Source: Flavobacterium sp. N3904 | GTDB lineage: Bacteria > Bacteroidota > Bacteroidia > Flavobacteriales > Flavobacteriaceae | Direction: 5' to 3' | Assembly (NCBI RefSeq): GCF_025947305.1 | Contig: NZ_CP110009.1 | Span: forward strand, 3,699,501 to 3,763,500 | DNA: 64,000 nucleotides | In this document: positions 36,143-44,521 of the stretch, one piece after another | Layout of the letters: each line of letters begins with the position of its first letter | Numbering within the stretch: the first letter of the stretch is position 1 | Position numbers and translations under genes: made by a program | The notes under the pieces: generated by a model | Databases searched by the model: none | What the model saw: the letters and a program-made list of their open reading frames with translations, nothing else | What the model was told of the DNA's origin: nothing

Positions 36143-38074
36143 TTATAATTGCTGCAAATTGAGCTTACTGTTTTTACGGCTGAAACCAAAGTAAATAATC
36201 AAACCTATAATAAGCCAAATCGTAAAGTAAATCCAGTTCCAGACGCTTAGCTCAGCCATCATATAAAGACAACAGATTAAACCCAAAAGCGGAATTAACG
36301 ACAGATTTTCTTTGTAAGACCAAACCAATAATCCAACCATTACAATCAGGAAAATCCACATTGGTATTTTGTGTTTGAACAAATCAAATCCACTTTCATA
36401 TTTAACGGAGTCCGGTATTGGCAATCCTGCAACGACAGTAGCATATTTGGCATCATCTTGCTGGTATTGACTTAACAAATGCTCAACATCCAATTTTTCG
36501 GTAGTACTATTTTTTCCTTCAATACTCAATAAATAATTATACACTTTTTGAGTTTCAGTCTTATTCAATGAGGTAATAATAAATTCCGAATCGTTGATTT
36601 TAGTTTTATTGGTTATAAAACCCATGGTGGCATCTTTATTATACCCAAATGAGAATACCAAAGCTATTACAATCAATATCGGAAAAATATATTTTGAATT
36701 GATATACGGCGTTTTGAATTTTCCTCTCGGAATATCTGTTCTGTTTTGCAAAGCCAATACACCGGCACAAACCAAAACAAAAGCAAACAAAGTTCCAATA
36801 CTGCACAAATCGGTAACCATGGTCAAATTCATAAACAAGGCTGGAACGGCTACTACAAATCCTGTAACAATAGTGGCATAGGAAGGCGTTTTAAATTTAG
36901 GATGCACTTTTGAAAAACGTTTCGGCAACAAACCATCACGGCTCATACTCATCCAGATACGGGGCTGCCCCATTTGAAAAACCAACAACACACTCGCCAT
37001 GGCCACAACAGCACTCACGGCAATAATTCCCGACATCCATTTCAGATGCAATTGATCAAAGACAAAAGCCAACGGATCACCAACATTCAGACTATTATAA
37101 CTGACCATTCCGGTTAGTACTAGCGCAATAGCAATATAAAGTACTGTACAAATAATGATGGCCCACATCATACCACGAGGCAAATCACGTTGTGGATCTT
37201 TACATTCTTCGGCAGTCGTAGAAATGGCATCAAAACCAATATAGGCAAAGAATACTGCCGAAACTCCTTTTAAAACACCAGAAACTCCATTGGGTGCAAA
37301 AGGATGCCAATTGGTAGTATCTACATAAAATATCCCAACAGCAATAACCAAAAGAACAATACATAATTTTACGACAACCATTATGTTACTCGCATTACGA
37401 GACTCTTTCATACCACGATAAATTAATGCAGTAATCAAAACAATAATCAATAAAGCCGGCAAATCTGCCACAAAATGGAAAGAACCAATAACAGGCGAAG
37501 TAGTCCAGGCCGTATAGGCATTTTGCAGGCCGGAACTAAGATTTTCGAAAGTTTTTCCACCTTCCATCAAAGCAGTTGCATCTTTAAAACCGTTGGAAGC
37601 GGTCAAATAATCCATCTGAACCCATTGAGGCAAATCAATTCCGCCACTGGATAGCAGTCCCGTAAAGTAATCACTCCAGGATATCGCGACGGTAATATTC
37701 CCGACAGAGTATTCCATAATCAATGCCCAACCGATAATCCAGGCAATTAATTCTCCAAAAGCAACATAAGAATACGTATAAGCACTACCGGAAACCGGAA
37801 CCATCGAAGCAAATTCGGCATAAGCAAAAGCAGCAAAACTACAGGCAATAGCAGTAAACAAAAACAGGAATATTACGGCTGGACCACCGTCAAAACTGGC
37901 TTTACCGATGGTACTAAAAATACCGGCACCCACAATTGCTGCAATTCCAAAGGCAGTTAAATCTTTGGCAGTCAAATGTTTTCCTAGTGCATCATGCCCT
38001 TCCAGATTGTTTTTTTCTACTTGTTTTAAAATATCCTGAACTGTTTTTTTTCTAAAAAGCCCCTTTAATGCCAT
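36143..38074 (-). CDS. APC-family amino-acid permease
   Basis: A 643-residue membrane transporter of the amino-acid/polyamine/organocation superfamily, probably with twelve or more helices. The start is the ATG at 38074 (MALKGLFRKKTVQDILKQ), the common start of this subgroup. A longer frame to 38158 only adds an unlikely leader. Helix 1 carries GIAAIVGAGIFSTIG, the family's unwound substrate-binding stretch. FFAYIGFDAISTTAEECKDPQRDLPRGM is the hallmark segment of helix 6. A large non-conserved loop near residues 480-550 and extra C-terminal helices resemble cationic-amino-acid (CAT-like) carriers. Specificity is unknown. Confidence 0.9.
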   Translation of the reverse strand: MALKGLFRKKTVQDILKQVEKNNLEGHDALGKHLTAKDLTAFGIAAIVGAGIFSTIGKASFDGGPAVIFLFLFTAIACSFAAFAYAEFASMVPVSGSAYTYSYVAFGELIAWIIGWALIMEYSVGNITVAISWSDYFTGLLSSGGIDLPQWVQMDYLTASNGFKDATALMEGGKTFENLSSGLQNAYTAWTTSPVIGSFHFVADLPALLIIVLITALIYRGMKESRNASNIMVVVKLCIVLLVIAVGIFYVDTTNWHPFAPNGVSGVLKGVSAVFFAYIGFDAISTTAEECKDPQRDLPRGMMWAIIICTVLYIAIALVLTGMVSYNSLNVGDPLAFVFDQLHLKWMSGIIAVSAVVAMASVLLVFQMGQPRIWMSMSRDGLLPKRFSKVHPKFKTPSYATIVTGFVVAVPALFMNLTMVTDLCSIGTLFAFVLVCAGVLALQNRTDIPRGKFKTPYINSKYIFPILIVIALVFSFGYNKDATMGFITNKTKINDSEFIITSLNKTETQKVYNYLLSIEGKNSTTEKLDVEHLLSQYQQDDAKYATVVAGLPIPDSVKYESGFDLFKHKIPMWIFLIVMVGLLVWSYKENLSLIPLLGLICCLYMMAELSVWNWIYFTIWLIIGLIIYFGFSRKNSKLNLQQL

Positions 38075-38543
38075 GTTGTAAATTTTACCGTTAAAAACTG
38101 TTATTTTGTATTTTTTGCAATATTTTTTTAATAAAACAATAAATCTATTAAAGCCCAAATATATAAAACAAATTCCATCTATAAAGCCCGCTTCTTATTT
38201 TTTTATATTATTAGGATTAAAATAAAATATCTTTCTTTTTTATCTTAAAAAAAGTCAAATATACATTTATAAAAGAGTAATAAGCAAAATTATCTTCAAG
38301 TTTTCGATAAAAATAATTAAAATCTCAACATTTTGTAAATTATAACGGAATAAATAAAAAAGATATAGTTTAATTACTATACATAACAACTAGAAATAAA
38401 ATCAAACAATTAGTTTGAATATCAAGATCTAATTGAATCAAAATGATCTAAAAGAATTACTTTCGGATTGAATTACTATTAATTCCTCAAATCTTGAACA
38501 GCAATTATAATAGAAAAACCTATCCCACAAACTAATTTTATAT
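38075..38543. other. 469-bp region between the permease and the transposase
   Basis: This is very AT-rich and carries no gene, terminator or repeat I can define. No terminal inverted repeat could be matched to the other side of the transposase gene. Confidence 0.5.
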
Positions 38544-39824
38544 ATGCCTTTTTCCGCTACCCGAGTTTCATGGGACACCAATGTAAAACACTACGTCCGT
38601 AACGGATTAATTGACAACTTACCCAATACTTTAAAAGCTCAAATTCCTAAAACAAATCGATATCGATGGAAACGGGAAGCTGATAACAAATATAAAGGCT
38701 GCGAAGTTGCCCATTTTATAAAAGAAGAGTTGGAATTGATAAAAAGAACGGGAGAATCTAGAAATGCAAAAAAGGTTATGGAAACCTATTTTAAACTATC
38801 AGATACCTATCACAAAATCACGAGCAGTGTCAAAGGCTCTAAAAAGCAAGTGGCGTTACAAAAAGAAAAAATAGTCAATGCCATCGAAAAGGCAAAAGAG
38901 TTTGTGCCTATTGCAACAGCGTTAAAGATTTTCAATATTTCGAGAGCCACTTATCATAATTACAAAACAATTGTCATTAACAAATGTGATGCTTCTTATT
39001 TTTTATGGTGTATCAAACAATATCCACACCAATTATTAAAAAAGGAAATTTTCCAAATCAAAAACTATATGGAAAACAAAACGTATTCACATTGGTCAAA
39101 AGCTTCCGTTTATTTATTGGCATTACGAAATAAAGAAATTTCCTTTTGTCTGACCACTTTTTACAAATATGCCAAACTTTTAGGGTATGCCAAACCAAGG
39201 CACTTGCAACCTAAAATAAAATATTCCTCGTTTAAAAGTTTGAGACCTAATGAAATATGGTGTGCCGATGTGACAATATTAAAAACATCTGACGGTAAAA
39301 AACAGCACATTCATTTCCTGATGGACCATTATTCCAAGATGATTTTGGGTTACAGCGTTGAAAAGAGCTCCAGCCCAAAAGCCATTAAAAAGCTATTGCA
39401 AGAAGCTTATTTAAAATACAAAAACAAAGACCCTATCACTCTTGTAACTGATGGTGGAGTAGAGAATTTAAACAAAACGGTTCAAAATTTTTTACGCACT
39501 ACCGATCCAGATATAAAGCACCTTATTGCTCAAAAAGATATTCCTTTCTCCAATTCTAAAATAGAAGCCTTTAACAAAATTATCAAACACCAGTTTTTAT
39601 TACCTCGTAATTTAGAAGATAGAAAGCAACTTATAAATGCTTTAGCGGAAGATGTTCCTACTTACAATACAATCCGTCCACAATATTCCTTGCAGGGTAA
39701 TACCCCAGCTGAAACATTCTCGGGAAAACCTTTGGATATAAGCCATTACAAATCCCATTTTGATAACCAAAGGAAATTGAGAGTAACCCAAAATCTAAAA
39801 AATAAATGCACAGGATGCAAATAA
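38544..39824 (+). CDS. DDE integrase-core transposase (IS3/IS481-like group)
   Basis: A 426-residue transposase. The N-terminus (from MPFSATRVSW) is unusual. A helix-turn-helix-like segment AKEFVPIATALKIFNISRATYHNY sits near residues 115-140. The integrase core (rve) has a DDE triad in WCADVTILK, LVTDGGVENLN and SNSKIEAFNK, with an end YNTIRPQYSLQGNTPAETFSG. The single long reading frame means no frameshift is needed. Terminal inverted repeats were not seen, so whether it is a complete insertion sequence is undecided. It marks the left edge of the accessory region. Confidence 0.88.
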   Translation: MPFSATRVSWDTNVKHYVRNGLIDNLPNTLKAQIPKTNRYRWKREADNKYKGCEVAHFIKEELELIKRTGESRNAKKVMETYFKLSDTYHKITSSVKGSKKQVALQKEKIVNAIEKAKEFVPIATALKIFNISRATYHNYKTIVINKCDASYFLWCIKQYPHQLLKKEIFQIKNYMENKTYSHWSKASVYLLALRNKEISFCLTTFYKYAKLLGYAKPRHLQPKIKYSSFKSLRPNEIWCADVTILKTSDGKKQHIHFLMDHYSKMILGYSVEKSSSPKAIKKLLQEAYLKYKNKDPITLVTDGGVENLNKTVQNFLRTTDPDIKHLIAQKDIPFSNSKIEAFNKIIKHQFLLPRNLEDRKQLINALAEDVPTYNTIRPQYSLQGNTPAETFSGKPLDISHYKSHFDNQRKLRVTQNLKNKCTGCK

Positions 39825-39835
39825 TATTAAAAAAC

Positions 39836-39874
39836 AAAACCTAATGCTAGATAATTCCAACTTTAGGTTTTTAT
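39836..39874 (+). terminator. terminator after the transposase gene
   Basis: AAAACCTAA (39836-39844) pairs with TTAGGTTTT (39863-39871), and a T-rich tail follows. Confidence 0.7.
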
Positions 39875-39990
39875 TATTTGAACAATTTTTAGTAATGTTA
39901 CTTTATTTAAAACGATTTGTAACACCCTCATCTTTAAGAACAATTCCTTATATGGGACGATTTATTATAAAAGAATCGCGTTATTAGCAG

Positions 39991-40343
39991 GGCACTTTTT
40001 TTTAAAAAATATTTTTTTTGATGGTTTAATTACTGCTTCAAAGTGAGACAGTGTTCCGTGAGATTTCAAAAAATGTGGAGTTTTCGATTGAAACCTCGAT
40101 GGTATTGATTGGAGTGTGTAAATAATACGTTAGTACGGGGAGGTAATTTGATGTTTAAATCGGGGAATTTAGCATTGAAATAGCCGATACAGGGAGGAAG
40201 TGGGTCGTAAATTTTGATTACGATTATTTTTGACACTTCATAACAAATGCAGGAGCATCTTGCCAAATAACTCGATGTTTAGGCACAATAAAAGCACAAA
40301 AAAAACAACCCGAAGGTTGTTTTAGTTTTGACTGTGATAGTTA
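39991..40343. repeat. conserved RHS-downstream noncoding block, copy A
   Basis: This aligns in the same direction with 48924-49270 over its full length. It begins with GGCACTTTTTTTT at the left and ends with a conserved hairpin and GACTGYGATA at the right. Strong inner words shared by both are ATTGAAATAGCCGATAC and GGGGAGGTAAT. It lies just beyond the terminator of the orphan tip's partner gene. On the minus strand a frame of about 66 codons is open in both copies, but the base differences do not favour third positions, so it is more likely noncoding. Confidence 0.75.
40301..40324 (-). terminator. terminator downstream of the orphan-tip partner gene
   Basis: On the minus strand AACAACC, TTCG, GGTTGTT and then eight T. 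The same hairpin stands at 49232-49255 after the main RHS operon. Confidence 0.85.
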
Positions 40344-40392
40344 ATAAATAGTTGTTGATTTTCAAAATGGCATAAATAATTAAGTAATAATA

Positions 40393-40836
40393 TTACCGTT
40401 GTATCTCATCTCCATAGGTATTTCCTAACTCATCCTTTAAATAAACACTAATAGCTTCTAAATATTGTACCATTTGATTGTCATTAAGATTTAAATAATC
40501 CACAGCGTCTAAATATTCTTTAAGAATACCTTTTGGATTTGAGGCTCCATCATCTTTAAAAATATAAATTTTTTTATTATTAAAAATAAAAATTCTACGT
40601 GAAAAATGCGCACCCTGACCCTGAAAAGAAAAAACTCCATTCACAAATTTAAAGTTTTTTCTATTGATTAAATTGAATACATTTTTCCCTGCATTAACAT
40701 TTTTTGTATTGTAAGCATTTTCTAAACTTAATGCGATACTATCTGGAACGTTAACTCTTTGAAAGGGATTCTTTGCTTTTTGACCTGAAACGGCAATATG
40801 AATAAGCAAAAACAATACGATAAAATTTTTTCTCAT
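40393..40836 (-). CDS. exported protein, likely immunity partner of the orphan RHS tip
   Basis: A 147-residue protein with a signal peptide (MRKNFIVLFLLIHIAVSGQ). The mature part matches no family I know. It starts 6 bases after the end of the orphan RHS tip and shares its transcript and terminator. That is the standard place of an immunity gene in RHS/CDI systems. An exported immunity protein would suit a toxin that works in the periplasm or at the surface. This role is inferred from position only. Confidence 0.6.
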   Translation of the reverse strand: MRKNFIVLFLLIHIAVSGQKAKNPFQRVNVPDSIALSLENAYNTKNVNAGKNVFNLINRKNFKFVNGVFSFQGQGAHFSRRIFIFNNKKIYIFKDDGASNPKGILKEYLDAVDYLNLNDNQMVQYLEAISVYLKDELGNTYGDEIQR

Positions 40837-40842
40837 AATAAT

Positions 40843-41568
40843 TTACAATTTAAGTAATTTTGATTGCTCAATTATCTTCTTTTCTACTTGTACAGGTTTA
40901 ACTTCTCTATCTTTACTGACTTTTCCAGTTTGTTGTGCTTTTAAATCCTTATTGATTTCTGCTTTATTAGTTCCGTGTACTGCCTCATGTCCAGCGATAG
41001 CCCCAATTGCTTCATCTAGACCAAGACCTTCTAGTCTTTTTCCAGAACCTTCCTTAACTGCATCTTTTATTGAGCCTTCATAAATAGTTGTAGTAGCTTC
41101 TGTAATTCCATAAGTCCCGTCTGCATTAACTTTTCGTCCGTAATTATCACTCTCGTTTAGATTACCTTGTACCGTTTCTCCATAAGTAGTATGTACTCCA
41201 TCAGACTTGGTTTCAATCTTTGCTTCGGAACAAAACTCTAGGTTTACCTTAATGTCAGATTTTGACATATTTGCAAGCTGTGAAGAGCCTTCAGCGGTAA
41301 GTGCCATTGAATTTCCAATTCTTTGCGTATCATAAGAAGCATTTGCACTCCATTTTAAAGAACCATCTGAATTAGTTGTGTAAGTAGCTTTTTTTCCATC
41401 AGTACCAACAATCCACGTTGGCGCCATCCCATCTGGGTCAATAAACCTTATAGGATTATTAAAAGCATAGTTGTAAGGACTAAATCTCCTCATTTTCTCC
41501 GCTAACGGGTCAATATTCATCCATCTACCAATTGCAGGGTCGTAATTCCTTGCCCCATAGTCGTACAT
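40843..41568 (-). CDS. orphan RHS C-terminal tip with HEAVH putative zincin toxin domain
   Basis: A 241-residue frame from ATG ([20 protein letters not shown]). The first about 45 residues are the end of an RHS core ([29 protein letters not shown]) and about 190 residues of a variable tip follow. The tip holds [20 protein letters not shown], a HExxH zinc-peptidase-like motif. Homology to the main RHS core continues in frame upstream to about 41620 ([16 protein letters not shown]) without an ATG, and a TAA at 41638-41640 closes it. It is therefore a displaced fragment lacking the toxin's delivery part. It may still act as a reservoir for recombination. Confidence 0.75.
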   Translation of the reverse strand: MYDYGARNYDPAIGRWMNIDPLAEKMRRFSPYNYAFNNPIRFIDPDGMAPTWIVGTDGKKATYTTNSDGSLKWSANASYDTQRIGNSMALTAEGSSQLANMSKSDIKVNLEFCSEAKIETKSDGVHTTYGETVQGNLNESDNYGRKVNADGTYGITEATTTIYEGSIKDAVKEGSGKRLEGLGLDEAIGAIAGHEAVHGTNKAEINKDLKAQQTGKVSKDREVKPVQVEKKIIEQSKLLKL

Positions 41569-41619
41569 GTTAAGCCCCAGCTCGTCTTGTAACTCTTTTC
41601 CGTTGTACTTATACTTATA
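41506..41619. repeat. RHS-core homology block (orphan copy)
   Basis: 114 bp align without gaps to 50611-50724 in the main RHS gene, with about 12 mismatches by eye. The reading frame is kept, and the direction is the same. Confidence 0.85.
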
Positions 41620-41744
41620 AGGTTTTATGAATTTTCCTTAAATAGGAATTAGTGCGATTTGCCAATGATTCTATAATTCAAAGAACTTTCTTGGTTACGA
41701 AAATAGAGGTAATTCTGTAATAATCCTAACCAATGGAGCATAAA

Positions 41745-41774
41745 AAAGCCCTATCAAATTAATGATAGGGCTTT
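41745..41774 (-). terminator. terminator of the XRE regulator gene
   Basis: AAAGCCCTATC (41745-41755) pairs perfectly with GATAGGGCTTT (41764-41774). The run of T is on the minus strand. Confidence 0.85.
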
Positions 41775-41827
41775 GAACATTATCTTCCTTTTTCGTGGTG
41801 ATGAGGTTTTAACTTTGGATGCTTCGG

Positions 41828-42088
41828 TTATTTTATTTTGGAGTTTGGAACATCAATTCCTTTAAAAAACTCTTCCAAACTAACATCCAGCACTTTACAT
41901 ATTTTTATTAATGTTTTTAACTCAAAATTAGCTCCAGTTTCTAATCTCCAATATGCTGAACGACTCATTTCCAAAGCAAATGCGATGTGTTCATAATTCG
42001 AGTATCCTTTTGCTTTTCTTAGTTCTTTTAGTCGCATTGCGATTAATCTAAGCTCTTCAATATTGTCTTTTGGAGTTGAATCTTTCAT
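41828..42088 (-). CDS. XRE-family (HTH_3) transcriptional regulator
   Basis: An 86-residue protein from the ATG at 42088 (MKDSTPKDNIEELRLIAMRLKELRKAKGY). The single Cro/C1-type helix-turn-helix is SNYEHIAFALEMSRSAYWRLETGANFELKTLIKICKVLDVSLEEFF, nearly the whole protein. A frame open to 42238 would overlap the divergent gene and adds a hydrophobic leader that the family lacks, so the shorter start is preferred. It is divergent from the small membrane-protein gene at 42201 and may repress it or the mobile-element genes. Confidence 0.88.
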   Translation of the reverse strand: MKDSTPKDNIEELRLIAMRLKELRKAKGYSNYEHIAFALEMSRSAYWRLETGANFELKTLIKICKVLDVSLEEFFKGIDVPNSKIK

Positions 42089-42160
42089 ACTCCAAATCTC
42101 ATTATTTCGTCTGTTTTGTGGTACTCTTAAATAAAGTACACTATATAATAGAATTTTATT

Positions 42161-42168
42161 TATATTTG
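42161..42168 (+). promoter_or_regulatory. -7 box of the 42201 gene
   Basis: TATATTTG matches TAnnTTTG, 32 bases before the ATG. It lies in the XRE-42201 divergent region, so the regulator could act here. Confidence 0.5.
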
Positions 42169-42200
42169 TCTGAATTTTAAACCATACTAAAAACACAAAA

Positions 42201-42572
42201 ATGAATAAACCATTCACAATTCTTATTAGAATTTTCATACTTGGTGTAACGCTTATTTGCGCAGGAGCCTACATGTTCCGTAATCATTTAGACAATGAAT
42301 ACGCCAAAGACCACCCAAAAACAAAGAACATTGAAGAATTAAAAACATGGGCGCAAACAGCAATTATTCAAAAATATTGCGAAGACTACTCTTATGCAAA
42401 ATCCATTCAAAATGAAACAAGCCAACAGCGAGAACTAAGCCGTGTCAATAACAGCAGATATTTATCTGTACCGCAATTAGTTCGAAATGTCATTGAGGAC
42501 AATGATTTACCCGACAGTTACGCTGACGAATTATTCCATTACGTTGACAAAGAAATAGATAAATGCGAATAA
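42201..42572 (+). CDS. single-pass membrane protein of unknown function
   Basis: A 123-residue protein with one N-terminal hydrophobic helix (TILIRIFILGVTLICAGAYMF) and a polar, charged helical remainder. No family was recognised. It is divergent from the XRE regulator and ends in a terminator hairpin facing the integrase genes. It is the only plus-strand gene in the element and could be an entry-exclusion or toxin-type cargo protein, which is speculation. Confidence 0.6.
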   Translation: MNKPFTILIRIFILGVTLICAGAYMFRNHLDNEYAKDHPKTKNIEELKTWAQTAIIQKYCEDYSYAKSIQNETSQQRELSRVNNSRYLSVPQLVRNVIEDNDLPDSYADELFHYVDKEIDKCE

Positions 42573-42587
42573 TCTAATTATTGAAAT

Positions 42588-42622
42588 AAAGGAGTCTTAC
42601 TATAGGCTCCTTTATTTTTTTA
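42588..42622. terminator. bidirectional terminator between 42201 gene and integrase pair
   Basis: AAAGGAG (42588-42594) pairs with CTCCTTT (42607-42613), then a T-rich tail on the plus strand. The same hairpin can end the minus-strand integrase unit. Confidence 0.75.
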
Positions 42623-43492
42623 CAACGGAAAGAACTTATTTATCATTTCCCGCTGTTGAAGACTGTCAACTTTGATATACTTTTCAGTGGTTCCAGGCCA
42701 CTTATGCCCCGCTAGTTCCTGAACTTGTTCCAATGGAATTTTCTTTTCATTGAGCCAATTGCAGATAACACTGATGCGAATGGTTCTTGGGTTGAGGCTT
42801 TTATCTGGAAACAATGGCTTTAACGGCTCGATAATCGCATGGATTCCATCAACTGAAATCGGTTTCCCCAGTTTGCTCAACAGTAATTTATCGGTGTTGC
42901 ATCTCAGTAATTCAGGTCTGATTTCATTGATGTATTTGGAAAAAACTATCATTTGCTTATTGAGTAATTCTAGGGTTCTGCGGTTTTGGTTCGTTGAAGC
43001 TTTGACATAGACCGTTCCTGCATCCAAATCAATGTTTTCAACTGTTAGTTCTGCCAGTTCTTCGCTGGTCAATCCCTGATAAATGAGCAGTGACAGCAGT
43101 ACGCTGTTTCTGGAATCTAAGAACTGATAGCGGTTTTCACGGGTCAAAAGCAATTGCAGTTCTTCACTGCTGAACAAATCCTGAACCTGTACCGTTTGAT
43201 TTTGCTTGTTTTTGATGGTCAGCTGTTTGCAGGGATGTTCGTTTCTAAGTCCTGCCATCACTAGGAAATCATAATACTTTTTGATTGCTGACAGGATTCT
43301 GACCCTGTACTGGATATTGGTCTGCTTTCGGCTCACTTCTTCCATGTAACTCACAATATTTTGAAACGTATATCTTTTGGCTTTGGGATTGGTTTTTAAA
43401 AAGTGGTTAATGGTGTACAGATAGCTGTCTGCTGTTTTGGTTGTAAAGTTTTGATTAAGATATGTTTCCAACGATAATTTTGTCATAGGCAT
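42620..43492 (-). CDS. tyrosine recombinase-like protein, second of a pair (degenerate active site)
   Basis: A 290-residue protein with the phage-integrase fold: an N-terminal SAM-like DNA-binding half, then YQGLTSEELAELTVENIDLD and the end AGHKWPGTTEKYI with a tyrosine. The first catalytic Arg position reads GLTSEEL instead of GLRxSEL, and the second motif NPRTIRISV is loose (no HxxR histidine). It may therefore be a non-catalytic partner. Its ATG follows the stop of the first recombinase by one base, a clear sign of coupled expression. Confidence 0.8.
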   Translation of the reverse strand: MPMTKLSLETYLNQNFTTKTADSYLYTINHFLKTNPKAKRYTFQNIVSYMEEVSRKQTNIQYRVRILSAIKKYYDFLVMAGLRNEHPCKQLTIKNKQNQTVQVQDLFSSEELQLLLTRENRYQFLDSRNSVLLSLLIYQGLTSEELAELTVENIDLDAGTVYVKASTNQNRRTLELLNKQMIVFSKYINEIRPELLRCNTDKLLLSKLGKPISVDGIHAIIEPLKPLFPDKSLNPRTIRISVICNWLNEKKIPLEQVQELAGHKWPGTTEKYIKVDSLQQREMINKFFPL

Positions 43493-43493
43493 T

Positions 43494-44411
43494 TTAAAAT
43501 GTTGTTATTGGTTTTCTTTTTTTGTTTTTGATAGCGTATAAATAGGTGGTGTTTATTTGGGAATGTCCCAGAAAACCCCTGATAAACTCAATTCCTGCGT
43601 TATTTTCCCCTAAGTGGTACGCAATGCTGTGGCGTAGGCAATGGAGCGTTATTTCTTTTTGGATTAGGTCATATTGCTGGGTTTGTTCTATCATTCTCTT
43701 AAGGATTTCGTTCAATTGTTCACCGCTGGTGCGCTTTCCTTTGGCATTCACAAACAAAGCGTCTTCCAGTACCGTTTTTCCCGCTAATAGCTGATAACGC
43801 TCTTCAATTATGTATGTCTTTAGGTGGGCTATAATGCTGTTGCTCATGGGAACTTCACGTCTTTTGTTTCCTTTTCCCTTTCTGACAATGAGCATTCCTG
43901 AACTCAGTTGAATGTCCTTTACATCCAAAGCCTCTATCTCGGAACGTCTGAGACCACAGCCATAAGCAACCGACAGCAAAGCTCTTTCCAGTCCGCTCTG
44001 GCAATGTTGATATACCGTTTTGATTTCTTCTACAGTGAGGACATTTCTTGATTTTTGGTTTCCGTTACCATAGGTTGGAATGAAAAACCCCTTTTCAATA
44101 GCTTTGTTTTCCAATAGATTCAGAACAAACAATCCCAAAGCGAATACGTGAAATTTGATAGTCTTTTCCCCTAATGTTCCCGTGCCTCGCTTTTTGGGTC
44201 TGGTGGTCAAATACTCAAAATAGCTTACGAATTCTTTGCTGGTCACTCTTTTGATTTTAGTAATTCCCGATTCCTCCAGCCAGATAAGAAACTCCGATAC
44301 TACATTCTGGTACATTTCGGTGTTTCCTGTTTTGTAATTCCTGACTTTGATAAAATGGTCGTAATCGTTGAGGTGGTTCTGAAATGCTGGGGTCTTTATC
44401 GTTTTTTTCAT
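43494..44411 (-). CDS. tyrosine recombinase / integrase, first of a pair
   Basis: A 305-residue XerC-like recombinase. Conserved parts are CGLRRSEIEALDVKDI (first Arg), HCLRHSIAYHLGE (H257-x-x-R260) and LGHSQINTTYLYA (H283 and nucleophile Tyr292). The N-terminal SAM-like domain is complete. It is probably the catalytic member that integrates and excises the element, while the second protein, 1 base downstream, may act as partner. The att sites could not be defined. Confidence 0.9.
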   Translation of the reverse strand: MKKTIKTPAFQNHLNDYDHFIKVRNYKTGNTEMYQNVVSEFLIWLEESGITKIKRVTSKEFVSYFEYLTTRPKKRGTGTLGEKTIKFHVFALGLFVLNLLENKAIEKGFFIPTYGNGNQKSRNVLTVEEIKTVYQHCQSGLERALLSVAYGCGLRRSEIEALDVKDIQLSSGMLIVRKGKGNKRREVPMSNSIIAHLKTYIIEERYQLLAGKTVLEDALFVNAKGKRTSGEQLNEILKRMIEQTQQYDLIQKEITLHCLRHSIAYHLGENNAGIEFIRGFLGHSQINTTYLYAIKNKKRKPITTF

Positions 44412-44425
44412 ATTTCTTTTGGTTT

Positions 44426-44521
44426 TTAAATTATCATTTCAAAACTTTCCTTAAGCGCACTCTCCAAATCTGCGAACACTAGCGTTATATCACCTGTAAT
44501 TACTGGGCTTCCCGTGTTCTT
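44426..44521 (-). other. 31-codon open frame after the stop of the primase-helicase gene
   Basis: Immediately after the TAA at 44522-44524 the same frame stays open for 31 codons. It reads in part GDITLVFADLESALKESFEMII, which looks like real protein rather than noise. Either the helicase was once longer and now ends early, or a small protein uses a non-ATG start. No ribosome site was assigned. Confidence 0.35.

Noticed and set aside
38075..38158. Upstream start of the permease
   Set aside because: The 28 extra residues are not membrane-like or conserved in style, while MALKGLFRKKT at 38074 is a typical start.
38300..40000. Terminal inverted repeats of an insertion sequence around the transposase
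   Set aside because: No pair of matching ends could be found by eye on the two sides.
40066..40266. 66-codon minus-strand frame in the conserved block
   Set aside because: Similar residues appear in copy B, but differences between copies fall on first and second codon positions as often as third. It has no convincing start, so I treat it as noncoding.
42089..42238. Longer start of the XRE regulator
   Set aside because: It would overlap the divergent gene and adds a hydrophobic leader not found in XRE proteins. The ATG at 42088 gives a normal size.
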